NCBI GenBank assembly: GCA_030686115.1
Contig: CP131612.1
Span: 992,001 to 1,056,000, forward strand
Reading direction: 5' to 3'
Source: Psychrobacter cibarius
GTDB lineage: Bacteria; Pseudomonadota; Gammaproteobacteria; Pseudomonadales; Moraxellaceae
Length of the DNA stretch: 64,000 nt
This document shows, one piece after another, positions 30,325 through 39,248 of this stretch. Both the position numbers and the translations under genes were made by a program. The notes under the pieces are model-generated. The model saw nothing but the letters and a program-made list of their open reading frames with translations, searched no databases and was not told the DNA's origin. Each line of letters begins with the position of its first letter. Positions within the stretch are counted from its first letter, which is position 1.

Positions 30325-31740
30325 ATGCCTTTTTTAGACACGCTGAGACCAAATCACTCTTCAAAAAATGAAGGGATTTATCGATTTGACTATCCAGAAG
30401 TCTTCGTTTTAATACTCACGGTAATACTCCTCGCTGTACATTTTAATTTTAGACCTACTTCAATGGCACTGCTCGTTATTGTTTGTCTGCCAAGTTTAAT
30501 GATTTTGATTTATAACTATCGCCGCCAAAAAAGCTTTTGGACGTCTAACATTGTTATCATTTTACTATCGGTAGTTATTGGGTCGATACAGTTTTGCACG
30601 GTTATTTCGCTTAGCTTAGCCGCGCTCATAGCACTCAGAATTATTATCAGTAGCCCTGAAAATCATTTAAAACTGATTGCCGTCTCTGTAATAACCGTCA
30701 TTGTTTTCTATTATGTTAGCGTTACCCTAAGCAGTGCTGATATAGATTGCCATGAAGGCTGGACCACACCAATAATATTATTAGCCAGTATGATCGTCAT
30801 ACTGTATCAGTTTTGGCATGTGTACCAAGAGTATATTGGTTATGAAACTCGTGCTCATCAGGCTGTTGGACGATTAAGCACGATGGTCTCCGTCATTAAT
30901 AAGTTGACGCGCTTCATACCTCCGCAAGTTTGGGAGCCTATCGTAAAATCTGATAGCCCAGTTACTGTTGCTAATAAGCGTGCTAAGCTGACGATTATGT
31001 TCTCAGATATCGTTGGCTTTACGGAATTGTCAGATAGTTTGAGCGCTGACAATTTGGCTGATATCTTAAATACTTATATGCATTGTATGACATTGATAGC
31101 AAACAAGCATGGCGCCGTACTTGATAAATTTATTGGTGATGGCATGGTGTGTTTTTTTGGTGAGCCAAATAGTCGCGGTGCGCGCCAAGATGCTTTAGAC
31201 TGTATTGCAATGGCAATAGACATGCGTCGCGAGATGCGAACTTTGAGGCAGAAATGGCGCTTGATGGGCTTTGAGGGGTTGTACATCCGTATCGGCATCA
31301 GCACAGGTTATTGCCATGTTGGTAATTTTGGTAGTAATAATCGTCTAAGCTATACTCTTATTGGTAAAGAGGCCAATCTCGCGGCAAGACTTGAGTCAAG
31401 CGCTGGTAAAGATGAGATACTGGTCAGTGAGAGTACCTACGATTATATCTGTCATAATTATGACTGTCAGCATGCGGGTGCGTTCAAGTTAAAGGGTTTT
31501 GATAGCAAGGTAAATGCATGGCAAGTGCTGGATCCAGATACGTATAAAGGTCATTTATCAAAGTGGGTTGATCACACATTACCAGGTTTCAATTTGCATC
31601 TAAATTTTAAAGATATGAAGGATAATGATTATCAAGATATCAGAGCACGCTTAAATTTTGCGCTTGAGCGTGTCGAGCAGGAGCAAGAAAAAGTGGCAAC
31701 TGACATAGCGGCAGCAAGCAAACGTAATGACAATCAATGA
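30325..31740 (+). CDS. Membrane class III adenylate cyclase (CyaB-like)
   Basis: An N-terminal membrane domain of about 180 residues with five or six hydrophobic segments resembles MASE2, as in Pseudomonas CyaB. A class III cyclase domain follows (about 215-400). Metal-binding Asp228 (FSDIVGFT) and Asp272 (FIGDGMVCFFG) are present, as is adenine-contacting Lys268. Thr344 stands in the position of the usual Asp, and transition-state Asn351 and Arg355 are in NLAAR. Thr at that position is the class IIIb pattern. It should make cAMP; whether bicarbonate acts on it is unknown. A C-terminal helix of about 60 residues follows. It is 471 aa. Confidence 0.92.
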   Translation: MPFLDTLRPNHSSKNEGIYRFDYPEVFVLILTVILLAVHFNFRPTSMALLVIVCLPSLMILIYNYRRQKSFWTSNIVIILLSVVIGSIQFCTVISLSLAALIALRIIISSPENHLKLIAVSVITVIVFYYVSVTLSSADIDCHEGWTTPIILLASMIVILYQFWHVYQEYIGYETRAHQAVGRLSTMVSVINKLTRFIPPQVWEPIVKSDSPVTVANKRAKLTIMFSDIVGFTELSDSLSADNLADILNTYMHCMTLIANKHGAVLDKFIGDGMVCFFGEPNSRGARQDALDCIAMAIDMRREMRTLRQKWRLMGFEGLYIRIGISTGYCHVGNFGSNNRLSYTLIGKEANLAARLESSAGKDEILVSESTYDYICHNYDCQHAGAFKLKGFDSKVNAWQVLDPDTYKGHLSKWVDHTLPGFNLHLNFKDMKDNDYQDIRARLNFALERVEQEQEKVATDIAAASKRNDNQ

Positions 31741-31791
31741 CAATCGTCATAAATAATCATCCAAAAATAATGTTTATAAAATCAAGCACAA

Positions 31792-31824
31792 AAAAGCCAG
31801 CTATTATTATGATAGCTGGCTTTT
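31792..31824. terminator. Bidirectional terminator between cyclase gene and isc cluster
   Basis: A 13-bp stem AAAAGCCAGCTAT/ATAGCTGGCTTTT with a 7-base loop has T runs on both strands. It serves the cyclase gene (+) and fdx (-). Confidence 0.93.
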
Positions 31825-31860
31825 GCAATATAACAGTCAGATGAATTTCACGGTTAGCGT

Positions 31861-32199
31861 TTAGTGGTTTTCTTTTGCATGGTTGAGCGTATATTTAGGA
31901 ATCTCAATGGTTAAGTCTTCATCATCGAGCATGACCTGACAAGATAGGCGTGAGTCAGGCTCTAATCCCCAAGCACGATCCAATAAATCGGCTTCAATAT
32001 CATCCATTTCATCTAAACTATTAAAACCTTTACGGACGACCACATGGCACGTGGTACAGGCTTTTGACATCTCACATGCATGTTCAATTTTAATGCCTTT
32101 TTCCAATAGCGCTTTACATAAGTTGCTGCCAGCTTCTAGCTCGACTTCGGCGCCTTCAGGGCAAATTTCATGATGCGGTAGTACGGTAATTTTTGGCAT
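31861..32199 (-). CDS. fdx: ISC system [2Fe-2S] ferredoxin
   Basis: This adrenodoxin-type ferredoxin gives electrons to cluster assembly on IscU. Cluster ligands are Cys42, Cys48, Cys51 and Cys87 (HACEMSKACTTC, then LSCQV). The 112-aa length is normal, and it closes the isc cluster 91 bases after hscA. No iscX follows, unlike in E. coli; the terminator comes first. Confidence 0.96.
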   Translation of the reverse strand: MPKITVLPHHEICPEGAEVELEAGSNLCKALLEKGIKIEHACEMSKACTTCHVVVRKGFNSLDEMDDIEADLLDRAWGLEPDSRLSCQVMLDDEDLTIEIPKYTLNHAKENH

Positions 32200-32290
32200 A
32201 AATCGTCTTTCCAGTGCTAATCAATTAAAAGAATAAAAATATAAGAAATGAGCTTAGTATGGTGACTAAGTCACATTTTAAATGTATCTG

Positions 32291-34171
32291 CTACCAATCT
32301 TGGGCATTCGTGCCTGCCATGCTGGCTTTGACGCTTTGATTCATAATACGGGCAGCAAAAGCATCACTGTGAGGCTTGAGCTTTGCTTGCTGTGCTTCGA
32401 TAAGTGCCAAATCATCAGTACTGAGCGTTGTCTGCAACACTTGTATTTGCTCAGCCAATGAGTGTTGCTCCTCAGACGACAATAAAGCTGCAAATTCTTT
32501 AAGGGCAGATTGTAGCGCTAATACTTCACGCTCCGCTTCTACTTTGGTTTCGATTAAAGAACGTGTATTTTTATCTTCTTCTGCATGCTTGAATCCTGCG
32601 ACGAGCAATTGCTCTTTTTGCTCATCTGATAACCCATAAGAAGGCACAATCTCAATCTTACTTTCTGTCTTGGTTGTGGTTTCCTGTGCGCTGACGGTTA
32701 GTTGTCCATTCGCATCGATACTAAAGGTCACTTCAATACGAGCAAATCCAGCTTTCATCGGCGGGATACCATATAGCTCAAAACGACCCAATGAACGGCA
32801 GTTATCTACTGTCTCGCGCTCGCCCTGTACCACATGAATCACCATGCCTGTTTGACCATCTTGATAGGTGGTAAACACTTGGCGTTTTTTGACAGGGATA
32901 GGCGTATTACGTGGAATCAGTACTTCAACTAAACCACCCATGGTCTCAAGACCAAGCGATAGCGGCGTTACGTCTAACAATAGTAGGTTGTTATTACTAT
33001 CGCCATTGACCAATTGATGCGCCGTTTGGGCAGCACCCAAAGCCACGACTTCATCTGGATTTAGACGACAAAGTGGTTGCTTGGCAAAAAACTCTGTCAC
33101 AACTTGTTGTATAGCAGGCATACGAGTAGAGCCACCGACCAAAATCACTTCGTCTAGATCAGCACTCAAAAGCTTGGCATCACGCAGTACTTGTTCGCAT
33201 ACGCTCAGTGTACGGCGGCTAACTGGCTCTGCAATAGCCAGCAAATCTGTACGGCGAAGCACACCTTGGTAAGATTGCTCATTGACAGTGATGTCAATAT
33301 TGACTTGCTCAGCATCAGTCAGGGCTTGTTTATAAGCCTTGGCTTGTTGGGCGAGTATCGATTTATCATGACGACTCACATCTTTAGGATCGATAGCTAA
33401 TTGTTTGATAAGCCAATTGGTCATTAGACGATCGATGTCATCACCGCCTAATGCACTATTACCGCCAGTTGCCAATACTTCAAAGACGCCATCAGTCAGC
33501 TTTAAGATAGAAACGTCAAAAGTACCGCCACCCAGATCGTAAATTAAATAATAACTTTCTTTATCGCCGTTTTGCGTTGACTGGTCGAGACCATAGGCGA
33601 CGGCAGCAGCAGTAGGCTCATTTAGCAGACGTAGCACTTTGATACCAGCCGCTTGGGCTGCATCTTTGGTCGCTTGACGCTGGGCTTCATCAAAATAAGC
33701 AGGGACAGTAATGACCGCACCCTCGATACTGTCTGCAGGCAATGCGCTCGCTGCCCGTTGCTCAAGCGCTGCTAAAATACGTGCTGATACTTCAACAGGC
33801 GATACTTCACCTTGAGCCGTCACAAATGCTGGCATGTCATCTTTGCTGCCGCTTAACTCATAAGGATGAGAGAATTTGATATCAGCTTGACTACGACCCA
33901 TAAAACGTTTAGCCGAGACGATCGTATTTTTTGGATCATCCGCTAAGTGGGCTAATGCATCAGAGCCAACTAACGGCTTACCTACACTTGGATAATAGAC
34001 CACAGAAGGTAATAAGGTATCGGTAGCTGCGCTTGCCTCTAAGACTTGCGCCTTGCCTGAGCGTACTACCGCGACCAATGAGCGCGTAGTACCAAGATCA
34101 ATTCCTAGGCCAAAACGATGCTGATGGGGTTGGGCGCTTTGATTGGGTTCGGCAATTTGCAATAAAGACAT
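32291..34171 (-). CDS. hscA: Fe-S protein assembly chaperone HscA
   Basis: HscA is the Hsp70 that binds the LPPVK motif of IscU and, with HscB, promotes cluster transfer. The Hsp70 nucleotide-binding signature GIDLGTTRSLVAVV, IYDLGGGTFDVSIL and ILVGGSTRMPAIQ are present, with LLDVTPLSLGLETMGG at the start of the substrate-binding domain. It lacks the acidic DnaK-type tail (EEVD-like end), as HscA does. ATG 34171 is taken; a TTG 12 bases upstream is weaker. It lies 274 bases after hscB. Confidence 0.96.
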   Translation of the reverse strand: MSLLQIAEPNQSAQPHQHRFGLGIDLGTTRSLVAVVRSGKAQVLEASAATDTLLPSVVYYPSVGKPLVGSDALAHLADDPKNTIVSAKRFMGRSQADIKFSHPYELSGSKDDMPAFVTAQGEVSPVEVSARILAALEQRAASALPADSIEGAVITVPAYFDEAQRQATKDAAQAAGIKVLRLLNEPTAAAVAYGLDQSTQNGDKESYYLIYDLGGGTFDVSILKLTDGVFEVLATGGNSALGGDDIDRLMTNWLIKQLAIDPKDVSRHDKSILAQQAKAYKQALTDAEQVNIDITVNEQSYQGVLRRTDLLAIAEPVSRRTLSVCEQVLRDAKLLSADLDEVILVGGSTRMPAIQQVVTEFFAKQPLCRLNPDEVVALGAAQTAHQLVNGDSNNNLLLLDVTPLSLGLETMGGLVEVLIPRNTPIPVKKRQVFTTYQDGQTGMVIHVVQGERETVDNCRSLGRFELYGIPPMKAGFARIEVTFSIDANGQLTVSAQETTTKTESKIEIVPSYGLSDEQKEQLLVAGFKHAEEDKNTRSLIETKVEAEREVLALQSALKEFAALLSSEEQHSLAEQIQVLQTTLSTDDLALIEAQQAKLKPHSDAFAARIMNQSVKASMAGTNAQDW

Positions 34172-34445
34172 AAGATAACTCAAAGATAAAATGAAAGAGA
34201 TAAAATTAATAAGTGAAATGAAACAAATATGATAAGCGCACTATTGTAGTTTAACTGCGTTGTATGCACGTGAAAACGAAGATACTTAGCAATTAAAAGT
34301 GCTTGAAATAAGGGATTATACGGCATCGCTGTGACTATTTTAACCATCGCTTATAATATAGTTTTCAAATAAGCGTCATAAGCTAATACCATTTATAAAT
34401 AAATTTGGCATATAAAATAAATTAACAAGCTTATACGTCAGTTAG

Positions 34446-35027
34446 TTAGACGTATAAATCATCATCATCTGAATGCTCAGCAGTCGCTAACTCATCGATA
34501 CCAGTAGTCACGTCAGCATTTAATTTGACTAAGAATTTTAGTTTTTGTGTCGCATCAATCGCCGTTTGCCAATCTTGGTTTTGGTAAGCATCGTTAAAAC
34601 GCTTAGACTGTTTTGCCAGTCGCTCGGTGATTTGAGGGTGTAGTTGTTGCAATGTCGCACGATCTTTACCCTCGATAGCGTCATCTAAATCTATGCGCAT
34701 CTGCATCGCATCTTCTAAAAAGTCCAAGTCTGCAATTGAATGCTCTAGATTCTGTGCTTGATCTGCCATGTCTAGTAGATAGCTAGCACGACTATCAGGC
34801 GCACTTAATGCTTGGTAGGCTTGGTTGATTAACGCTGAGGCCTGCTCAGACTGCTGTTGCGCTTGCGTAGTATTGGCTAGATTCTTGGTGACATTATCAG
34901 GATGATAACGTTTTTGTAGCAGACGTAGATGCTGATCGAGACTCTCTTGATTGACTTCAAACTGTACAGGCTGCTCAAATAGGGCAAAGAAGTTATCAAA
35001 CTGGGCTTCTGCAGTAATGTCTGTCAT
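34446..35027 (-). CDS. hscB: Fe-S protein assembly co-chaperone HscB
   Basis: HscB is the J-domain partner of HscA. HPD is in RYHPDNVT near residue 37, within an N-terminal J-domain that starts FDNFFALFEQPVQFEV. A C-terminal three-helix domain follows (DLDFLEDAMQMRIDLDDA), which binds IscU. The 193-aa length is about 20 residues above E. coli. An AAGGCG lies before the ATG. Confidence 0.95.
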   Translation of the reverse strand: MTDITAEAQFDNFFALFEQPVQFEVNQESLDQHLRLLQKRYHPDNVTKNLANTTQAQQQSEQASALINQAYQALSAPDSRASYLLDMADQAQNLEHSIADLDFLEDAMQMRIDLDDAIEGKDRATLQQLHPQITERLAKQSKRFNDAYQNQDWQTAIDATQKLKFLVKLNADVTTGIDELATAEHSDDDDLYV

Positions 35028-35146
35028 ATCATACGCCTTGCTTGTTATTTATTTTGAAAGTTTTCTTTGGCTGAGAACATATTTACTATGGCTTGAATAT
35101 AGAGTTAGGAAACTCTAAACTCAAGGGTTTTTTAACCTTTGAACCA

Positions 35147-35467
35147 TTAAACGGTAAAAGATTCGCCGCAACCACATTCGCCTTTTTGATTGGGATTGGT
35201 GAACTTAAAGCCTTCGTTAAGACCTTCTTTTTCGTAGTCCATCAACAAACCATCTAAATACACCAAACTTTTAGGATCAATAAAGATGTTAACGCCGCGG
35301 CTTTCGTAACGCGTGTCATTTTCATCAGGGGTATCTACAAACTCTAAAACGTAAGCTAAGCCTGAGCAACCCGCGGTACGGATACCCACTCGAATACCTT
35401 CGCCTTTGCCGCGATTGTCCAAAAAGTCTCGAACATGCTGAGCGGCGCGTTCTGTCATTTCAATCAT
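35147..35467 (-). CDS. iscA: Iron-sulfur cluster assembly protein IscA
   Basis: IscA is an A-type carrier for iron or Fe-S clusters. The three conserved cysteines are Cys34 (AGCSGLAY), Cys98 and Cys100 (ECGCGESF). ATG 35467 is chosen because GGGAG sits 5 bases upstream; the ATG at 35479 overlaps this site. The 106-aa length matches E. coli IscA. A terminator-like hairpin separates it from iscU upstream. Confidence 0.95.
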   Translation of the reverse strand: MIEMTERAAQHVRDFLDNRGKGEGIRVGIRTAGCSGLAYVLEFVDTPDENDTRYESRGVNIFIDPKSLVYLDGLLMDYEKEGLNEGFKFTNPNQKGECGCGESFTV

Positions 35468-35586
35468 GCCAACTCCCATTGACTATCAATAATAAATATC
35501 AATCAAAAAAATCTGTATAAACTGGCAATGAAAATAGCGCACTTGCCAAAAAAATCTTAATAACGACCAGTTAAGAATCACTAGAA

Positions 35587-35624
35587 AATAAAAGGTGACA
35601 ATTACATTAGCGTTATTGTCACCT
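35587..35624 (-). terminator. Terminator-like hairpin between iscU and iscA
   Basis: Arms 35593-35602 and 35615-35624 are complementary over 10 bp (AGGTGACAAT/ATTGTCACCT) with a 12-base loop. On the minus strand the stem is followed by TTTTATTTT. It could lower expression of iscA-hscB-hscA-fdx relative to iscRSU, or shield the upstream mRNA end. Confidence 0.6.
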
Positions 35625-35681
35625 CTTTAGCGTTAGTAGCTGTTCAATACATCGACTACTAAAGTACTTTCATTAAGACCG

Positions 35682-35697
35682 TGTACTTAGAAGTACA
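35682..35697. repeat. 16-bp near-palindrome downstream of iscU
   Basis: TGTACTT/AAGTACA arms with a 2-base centre lie just downstream of the iscU stop. Function is unknown; it may be chance. Confidence 0.4.
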
Positions 35698-35715
35698 ATA
35701 CTTACGCTAATAGGT

Positions 35716-36126
35716 TTAGCTAGCCGCTTCTTCTGTCTCTACTGCTGCGCTATGCTTACCTTTATAGTCGCTAATAGCGGCTTTAATGGCGTCTTCAGCA
35801 AGTACAGAGCAATGCACTTTTACTGGTGGTAAGGCTAACTCTTTCGCGATATCGTTGTTTTTGATTTCGCCCGCTTGATCCAAGCTTTTGCCTTTTAGCC
35901 ACTCAGTCACGAGCGAGCTTGAAGCGATTGCTGAACCACAGCCATAAGTTTTAAAGCGTGCATCTTCAATGATGCCGTTATCATCAACTTGAATCTGTAG
36001 GCGCATTACATCGCCACAAGCTGGGGCACCAACCATACCAGTACCAACGTTTTTGGCATTTTTATCAAGATTGCCGACGTTGCGTGGATTTTCGTAATGA
36101 TCAATAACTTGGTCACTATAGGCCAT
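35716..36126 (-). CDS. iscU: Iron-sulfur cluster scaffold protein IscU
   Basis: IscU is the scaffold on which IscS builds clusters. Cys37, Cys63, Cys106 and Asp39 are all in place. The HscA recognition motif LPPVK lies at 99-103. The C-terminal tail EETEEAAS-like is longer than in E. coli. AGGAG precedes the ATG. It lies 198 bases after iscS, a gap holding a tandem repeat. Confidence 0.97.
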   Translation of the reverse strand: MAYSDQVIDHYENPRNVGNLDKNAKNVGTGMVGAPACGDVMRLQIQVDDNGIIEDARFKTYGCGSAIASSSLVTEWLKGKSLDQAGEIKNNDIAKELALPPVKVHCSVLAEDAIKAAISDYKGKHSAAVETEEAAS

Positions 36127-36220
36127 GGGGTTTTCTCCTAGTTAGATGATGAGCAGTCAATTACTGACTTTAAATGTCTAACTACTCATCGATAATTGGG
36201 GTCAAACATTTAGTTAATAG

Positions 36221-36265
36221 AAACGGTATTTATAAAAACGGTATTTATAAAAACTGGATTTATAA
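36221..36265. repeat. Three tandem copies of a 15-bp unit between iscS and iscU
   Basis: Unit AAACGGTATTTATAA occurs at 36221-36235 and 36236-36250. A third copy with two changes (AAACTGGATTTATAA) is at 36251-36265. This has the look of a small variable-number repeat in the iscS-iscU leader. Confidence 0.93.
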
Positions 36266-36324
36266 GTGTCTGATCAATCGTTTAATGGTTCTGTTTGATA
36301 ACTATGTCGTTGCTTTCGGTAATT

Positions 36325-37551
36325 TTAGTGCTCAGCCCATTCGACTGAATCTAAATCAACACCTTCTTGGTACATATCCCAAAGTGGTGATAAGGCACGT
36401 AATTTATCGACCGCTTCATGCATTTGTTTGATGACAGTATCGATGTCTGCTTCAGTGGTATAACGACCGAAGCTGAAACGAATTGAGCTGTGTGCTAATT
36501 CATCTGGGCGACCAATAGCGCGTAATACATATGATGGCTCAAGCGTCGCTGATGTACAGGCTGAACCTGATGATACAGCTAAATCTTTAAGTGACATCAT
36601 GAGAGACTCGCCCTCAACGAAGTTGAAGCTGATGTTTACAATGTTAGGCACGCTGTGCTCAAGATCACCATTTAGGTAGATCTCTTCGATATCTTGTAGA
36701 CCGTCCCACAGTTTTTGGCGTAATTTAGCTGCATGTGCATGGTCTTCTTCATAACGCTCATTGGCTAAAGCAAATGCTGCTCCAAGACCAACGATTTGAT
36801 GCGTCGGTAATGTACCTGAACGCATACCGCGCTCATGACCACCGCCATGCTGCTCTGCTTTCAAACGGATACGTGGCTTACGACGAACAAATAATGCACC
36901 AATACCTTTAGGACCGTAGGCTTTGTGACCCGAGAAGCTCATCAAATCGATCTTCGTGGTTTCAAGGTCAATCAATACTTTACCAACAGATTGTGCGCCA
37001 TCGACGTGGAAGACTACACCCGCTTCACGAGTGATTTCACCAATGGCAGCGACATCAGTAATCGTACCAAGCTCATTATTCACCATCATGAGTGATACTA
37101 AGATAGTATCATCACGTAATGCTTCTTTAACTTGCTCTGGTAAGATTAGCCCAGTGCTTGGCTGCGGCTCAAGATAAGTAATCTCAAAACCTTCTTGCTC
37201 AAGCTCACGGCACGTATCTAATACGGCTTTATGTTCGATCTTACTGGTAATGATGTGCTTACCACGAGACTGATAAAAATGCGCTGCACCTTTAATCGCT
37301 AGGTTGTCTGATTCTGTTGCACCAGAGGTAAAGACGATTTCGCGTGGATCAGCATTAATGACTTCGGCCACTTGTTGACGCGCTGTTTCTACCGCTTCTT
37401 CTGCTTGCCAGCCATAGCCATGCGAGCGCGAGGCTGGATTACCAAAGATGCCATCTACTGTCAGATACTCGCTCATCTTAGCAGCTACTGATTTAGCAAC
37501 TGGTGTGGTGGCGGCATAATCTAAGTATATAAGGTTGTTATGTTGGCTCAT
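36325..37551 (-). CDS. iscS: Cysteine desulfurase IscS
   Basis: IscS takes sulfur from cysteine with PLP and passes it to IscU and tRNA-modifying enzymes. PLP-binding Lys210 is in [12 protein letters not shown], and the active-site Cys332 is in [13 protein letters not shown]. The 408-aa protein starts at ATG 37551, which overlaps the iscR stop by ATGA, so the genes are translationally coupled. A longer frame to 37725 is a shadow of iscR. GAGG lies 10 bases upstream. Confidence 0.97.
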   Translation of the reverse strand: MSQHNNLIYLDYAATTPVAKSVAAKMSEYLTVDGIFGNPASRSHGYGWQAEEAVETARQQVAEVINADPREIVFTSGATESDNLAIKGAAHFYQSRGKHIITSKIEHKAVLDTCRELEQEGFEITYLEPQPSTGLILPEQVKEALRDDTILVSLMMVNNELGTITDVAAIGEITREAGVVFHVDGAQSVGKVLIDLETTKIDLMSFSGHKAYGPKGIGALFVRRKPRIRLKAEQHGGGHERGMRSGTLPTHQIVGLGAAFALANERYEEDHAHAAKLRQKLWDGLQDIEEIYLNGDLEHSVPNIVNISFNFVEGESLMMSLKDLAVSSGSACTSATLEPSYVLRAIGRPDELAHSSIRFSFGRYTTEADIDTVIKQMHEAVDKLRALSPLWDMYQEGVDLDSVEWAEH

Positions 37552-38057
37552 GCTGGGTTTGCCTCGCTGTTCGATAGGGTAATAGTGTTGATATCTTTTA
37601 TGGAAATCTCTTTGGTAGAGTTGTGCTGACGCTCTGACACTGACTGCACATTTTCCATGTCTAATAATTGCGCTAATGTTATATTTTTCAAGTACTGTTC
37701 GATATGATTGGACAGTGCACACCATAAATCATGGGTTAAGCACATTGTACCACCTTGACAGTCGCCACGTCCTTCGCACTGCATCGCATTAACCGACTCG
37801 TCAACGGCAGATATGATGCTCATGACATCTATCTCATGCAATGGTTTGGCCAGATGATAGCCACCGGCCGCACCTCGGATGCTAGTGACCAGACCACGCT
37901 TACGAAGTTTGGAAAACAGTTGTTCAAGGTAAGAGATAGAAATCGATTGCCGCTTGGCGATATCAGATAAGGAGACTGCAGTGTCTTGTTGGCTGGTTTG
38001 TAGTGCCAAATCCAGTAACGCAGTAACGGCATATCTGCCTCGAGTAGTCAAACGCAT
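37548..38057 (-). CDS. iscR: Fe-S cluster regulator IscR
   Basis: IscR is an Rrf2-family repressor that senses cluster supply. An N-terminal winged helix ([38 protein letters not shown]) is followed by Cys94, Cys100, Cys106 and His109, which match E. coli Cys92/98/104/His107. The 169-aa length is normal. It heads the isc operon. Its own promoter carries a type-1 IscR-like site, so autoregulation is expected. Confidence 0.97.
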   Translation of the reverse strand: MRLTTRGRYAVTALLDLALQTSQQDTAVSLSDIAKRQSISISYLEQLFSKLRKRGLVTSIRGAAGGYHLAKPLHEIDVMSIISAVDESVNAMQCEGRGDCQGGTMCLTHDLWCALSNHIEQYLKNITLAQLLDMENVQSVSERQHNSTKEISIKDINTITLSNSEANPA

Positions 38058-38233
38058 GTGTTATCTCCAAACTTTTAAGTCATTTTTATTTAACAACGAC
38101 CTTAGCAAAATGATAGTGGTGGCAGCTTGTAGCGCAATATGAAAGCTACTGATGAAATCACATAACCGCTAAGTTGTGTCTTATCGTTATTAAACAGCAG
38201 ATGATGAACCCGATGTGTGCAACGATTAAGCCA

Positions 38234-38266
38234 ATTATACTTAATCCTGAGTAATTTAGTCAAGAT
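38234..38266 (-). promoter_or_regulatory. iscR promoter with overlapping type-1 IscR-like site
   Basis: On the minus strand a TTGACT -35 (38258-38263) and TATAAT -10 (38234-38239) are 18 bases apart. The -35 region lies in an imperfect palindrome at 38244-38266 which fits the known type-1 IscR consensus: CTTGACTAAATTACTCAGG. The leader to the iscR ATG is about 170 bases. Confidence 0.8.
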
Positions 38267-38368
38267 TAAAGTGTGGTTGAATGGTTAATCGAGCTTATCA
38301 CTATGATTGATAAAAACAATGGTATTAAAAGGAGGGACTATAAGATTGAGAACATTGATTCCTAGCAT

Positions 38369-38400
38369 TTTTGAAATACTAAAATTTTGAAATACTAAAA
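38369..38400. repeat. Two tandem copies of a 16-bp unit
   Basis: TTTTGAAATACTAAAA occurs at 38369-38384 and 38385-38400, exactly repeated. Confidence 0.9.
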
Positions 38401-38456
38401 TACAGTCTTGAGGTTTGAGTTCTAATTTTTTTCTTTAACGACTATCAATTATATTA

Positions 38457-38516
38457 GGGCGTGCTGAATGTTCAATACGCCCCAGTCATCTAAGCGCTTA
38501 GTATATTAAGCGCTTA
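38457..38516. repeat. Near-palindrome with IS-end-like GGGCGT arms and two TAAGCGCTTA palindromes
   Basis: Arms GGGCGTGCTGAA and, reversed, GGGCGTATTGAA (38457-38482) form a compact inverted repeat. The 10-bp palindrome TAAGCGCTTA then occurs twice, 16 bases apart. The GGGCGTA arm shares its first bases with the MITE-like ends at 23521-23720. Confidence 0.6.
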
Positions 38517-38603
38517 ATATGCCTTAATCGGCATCAAACGCGTTTGGTAAAGTAAGTAGCTTGTTATTGGTAAGCTGTCATTGGTAAGTCGTCGTTGGCG
38601 ACA

Positions 38604-39248
38604 TTAATTCATCAATAGCGCGATAATGGCTGCGATCATAATGACGAGAGCAGCCACGGTGACGATTATCAGCGTTTTTTGTTTGCTCTGTAACTCTTTA
38701 ACCGTGATTTCAAGCTCACGGTTTTTAATAGTTAAGGTGTTTATTTGGGTTTGCTGCTCTTTGATGCGTAATTTATAGCTGTCTTTTTTGTCAGCCATTT
38801 CAGCTTCAGTAGGCTTGGTCTTACCTTTGCCACCTTTTATCTTTTTAATAAGACCTTGAATTAAGCTGCCAAGACCGAGTTGCATAATAAACTGCTTGAC
38901 CAACTGTACTTGAACAGACTCGCCGCGCATTTGTAGTTTTTCGGTGGTTTCGCTGTCATGGGTGGTGATCGCATTGATCACTTGGATGCTATAAGCATTA
39001 ATGATGACGTCAGGTTCGCTGCGGTCAATAGGTAACTCTGCGTCTAATAATACGCCTTTGGTGCTAAACGTGGCAAACACCTCAACATGCGGTAGATACA
39101 AGCGTAGCGCCACGACAGTACCTTGCTTGGCAAGTGGGTAAGCGGCCTTACGTAGTTCGGGATCTAAACGTAACAATAGTGTCAGCGCCGACTCGATGAA
39201 CACCAGAATGATATTAAGAAAAGAGTGAGACAACGTAGAACGCTTCAT
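38604..39248 (-). CDS. UbiJ-like (SCP2 domain) tail-anchored membrane protein
   Basis: Residues about 15-125 look like the SCP2-type fold of UbiJ, an accessory protein of ubiquinone synthesis: an ESALTLLLRLDPELRKA start, and a late LQMRGESVQVQLVKQFIMQLG block like UbiJ's GDIQVVQNFVAL. This is by-eye similarity and weak. A Lys-rich hinge, a coiled-coil helix (about 150-190) and one C-terminal membrane segment (about 192-213) follow, so the domain may be tethered to the inner membrane from the cytoplasm. ATG 39248 is taken; a TTG 45 bases upstream is possible. No ubiE or ubiB is adjacent. Confidence 0.7.
   Translation of the reverse strand: MKRSTLSHSFLNIILVFIESALTLLLRLDPELRKAAYPLAKQGTVVALRLYLPHVEVFATFSTKGVLLDAELPIDRSEPDVIINAYSIQVINAITTHDSETTEKLQMRGESVQVQLVKQFIMQLGLGSLIQGLIKKIKGGKGKTKPTEAEMADKKDSYKLRIKEQQTQINTLTIKNRELEITVKELQSKQKTLIIVTVAALVIMIAAIIALLMN

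Larger units (their letters stand above)
38058..38603. other. Intergenic region upstream of iscR
   Basis: Apart from the iscR promoter (38234-38266), this gap holds a tandem duplication at 38369-38400, a near-palindrome at 38457-38482 and two copies of TAAGCGCTTA at 38491-38500 and 38507-38516. Imperfect direct repeats with ATTGGTAAG lie near 38565-38590. No gene is seen. Confidence 0.6.

Noticed and set aside
36174..36431. 85-codon plus-strand frame between iscU and iscS
   Set aside because: It is a product of the 15-bp tandem repeat read through, then runs antisense into iscS.
37552..37725. N-terminal extension of iscS
   Set aside because: It lies inside iscR in another frame; the ATGA overlap at 37548-37551 gives the natural start.
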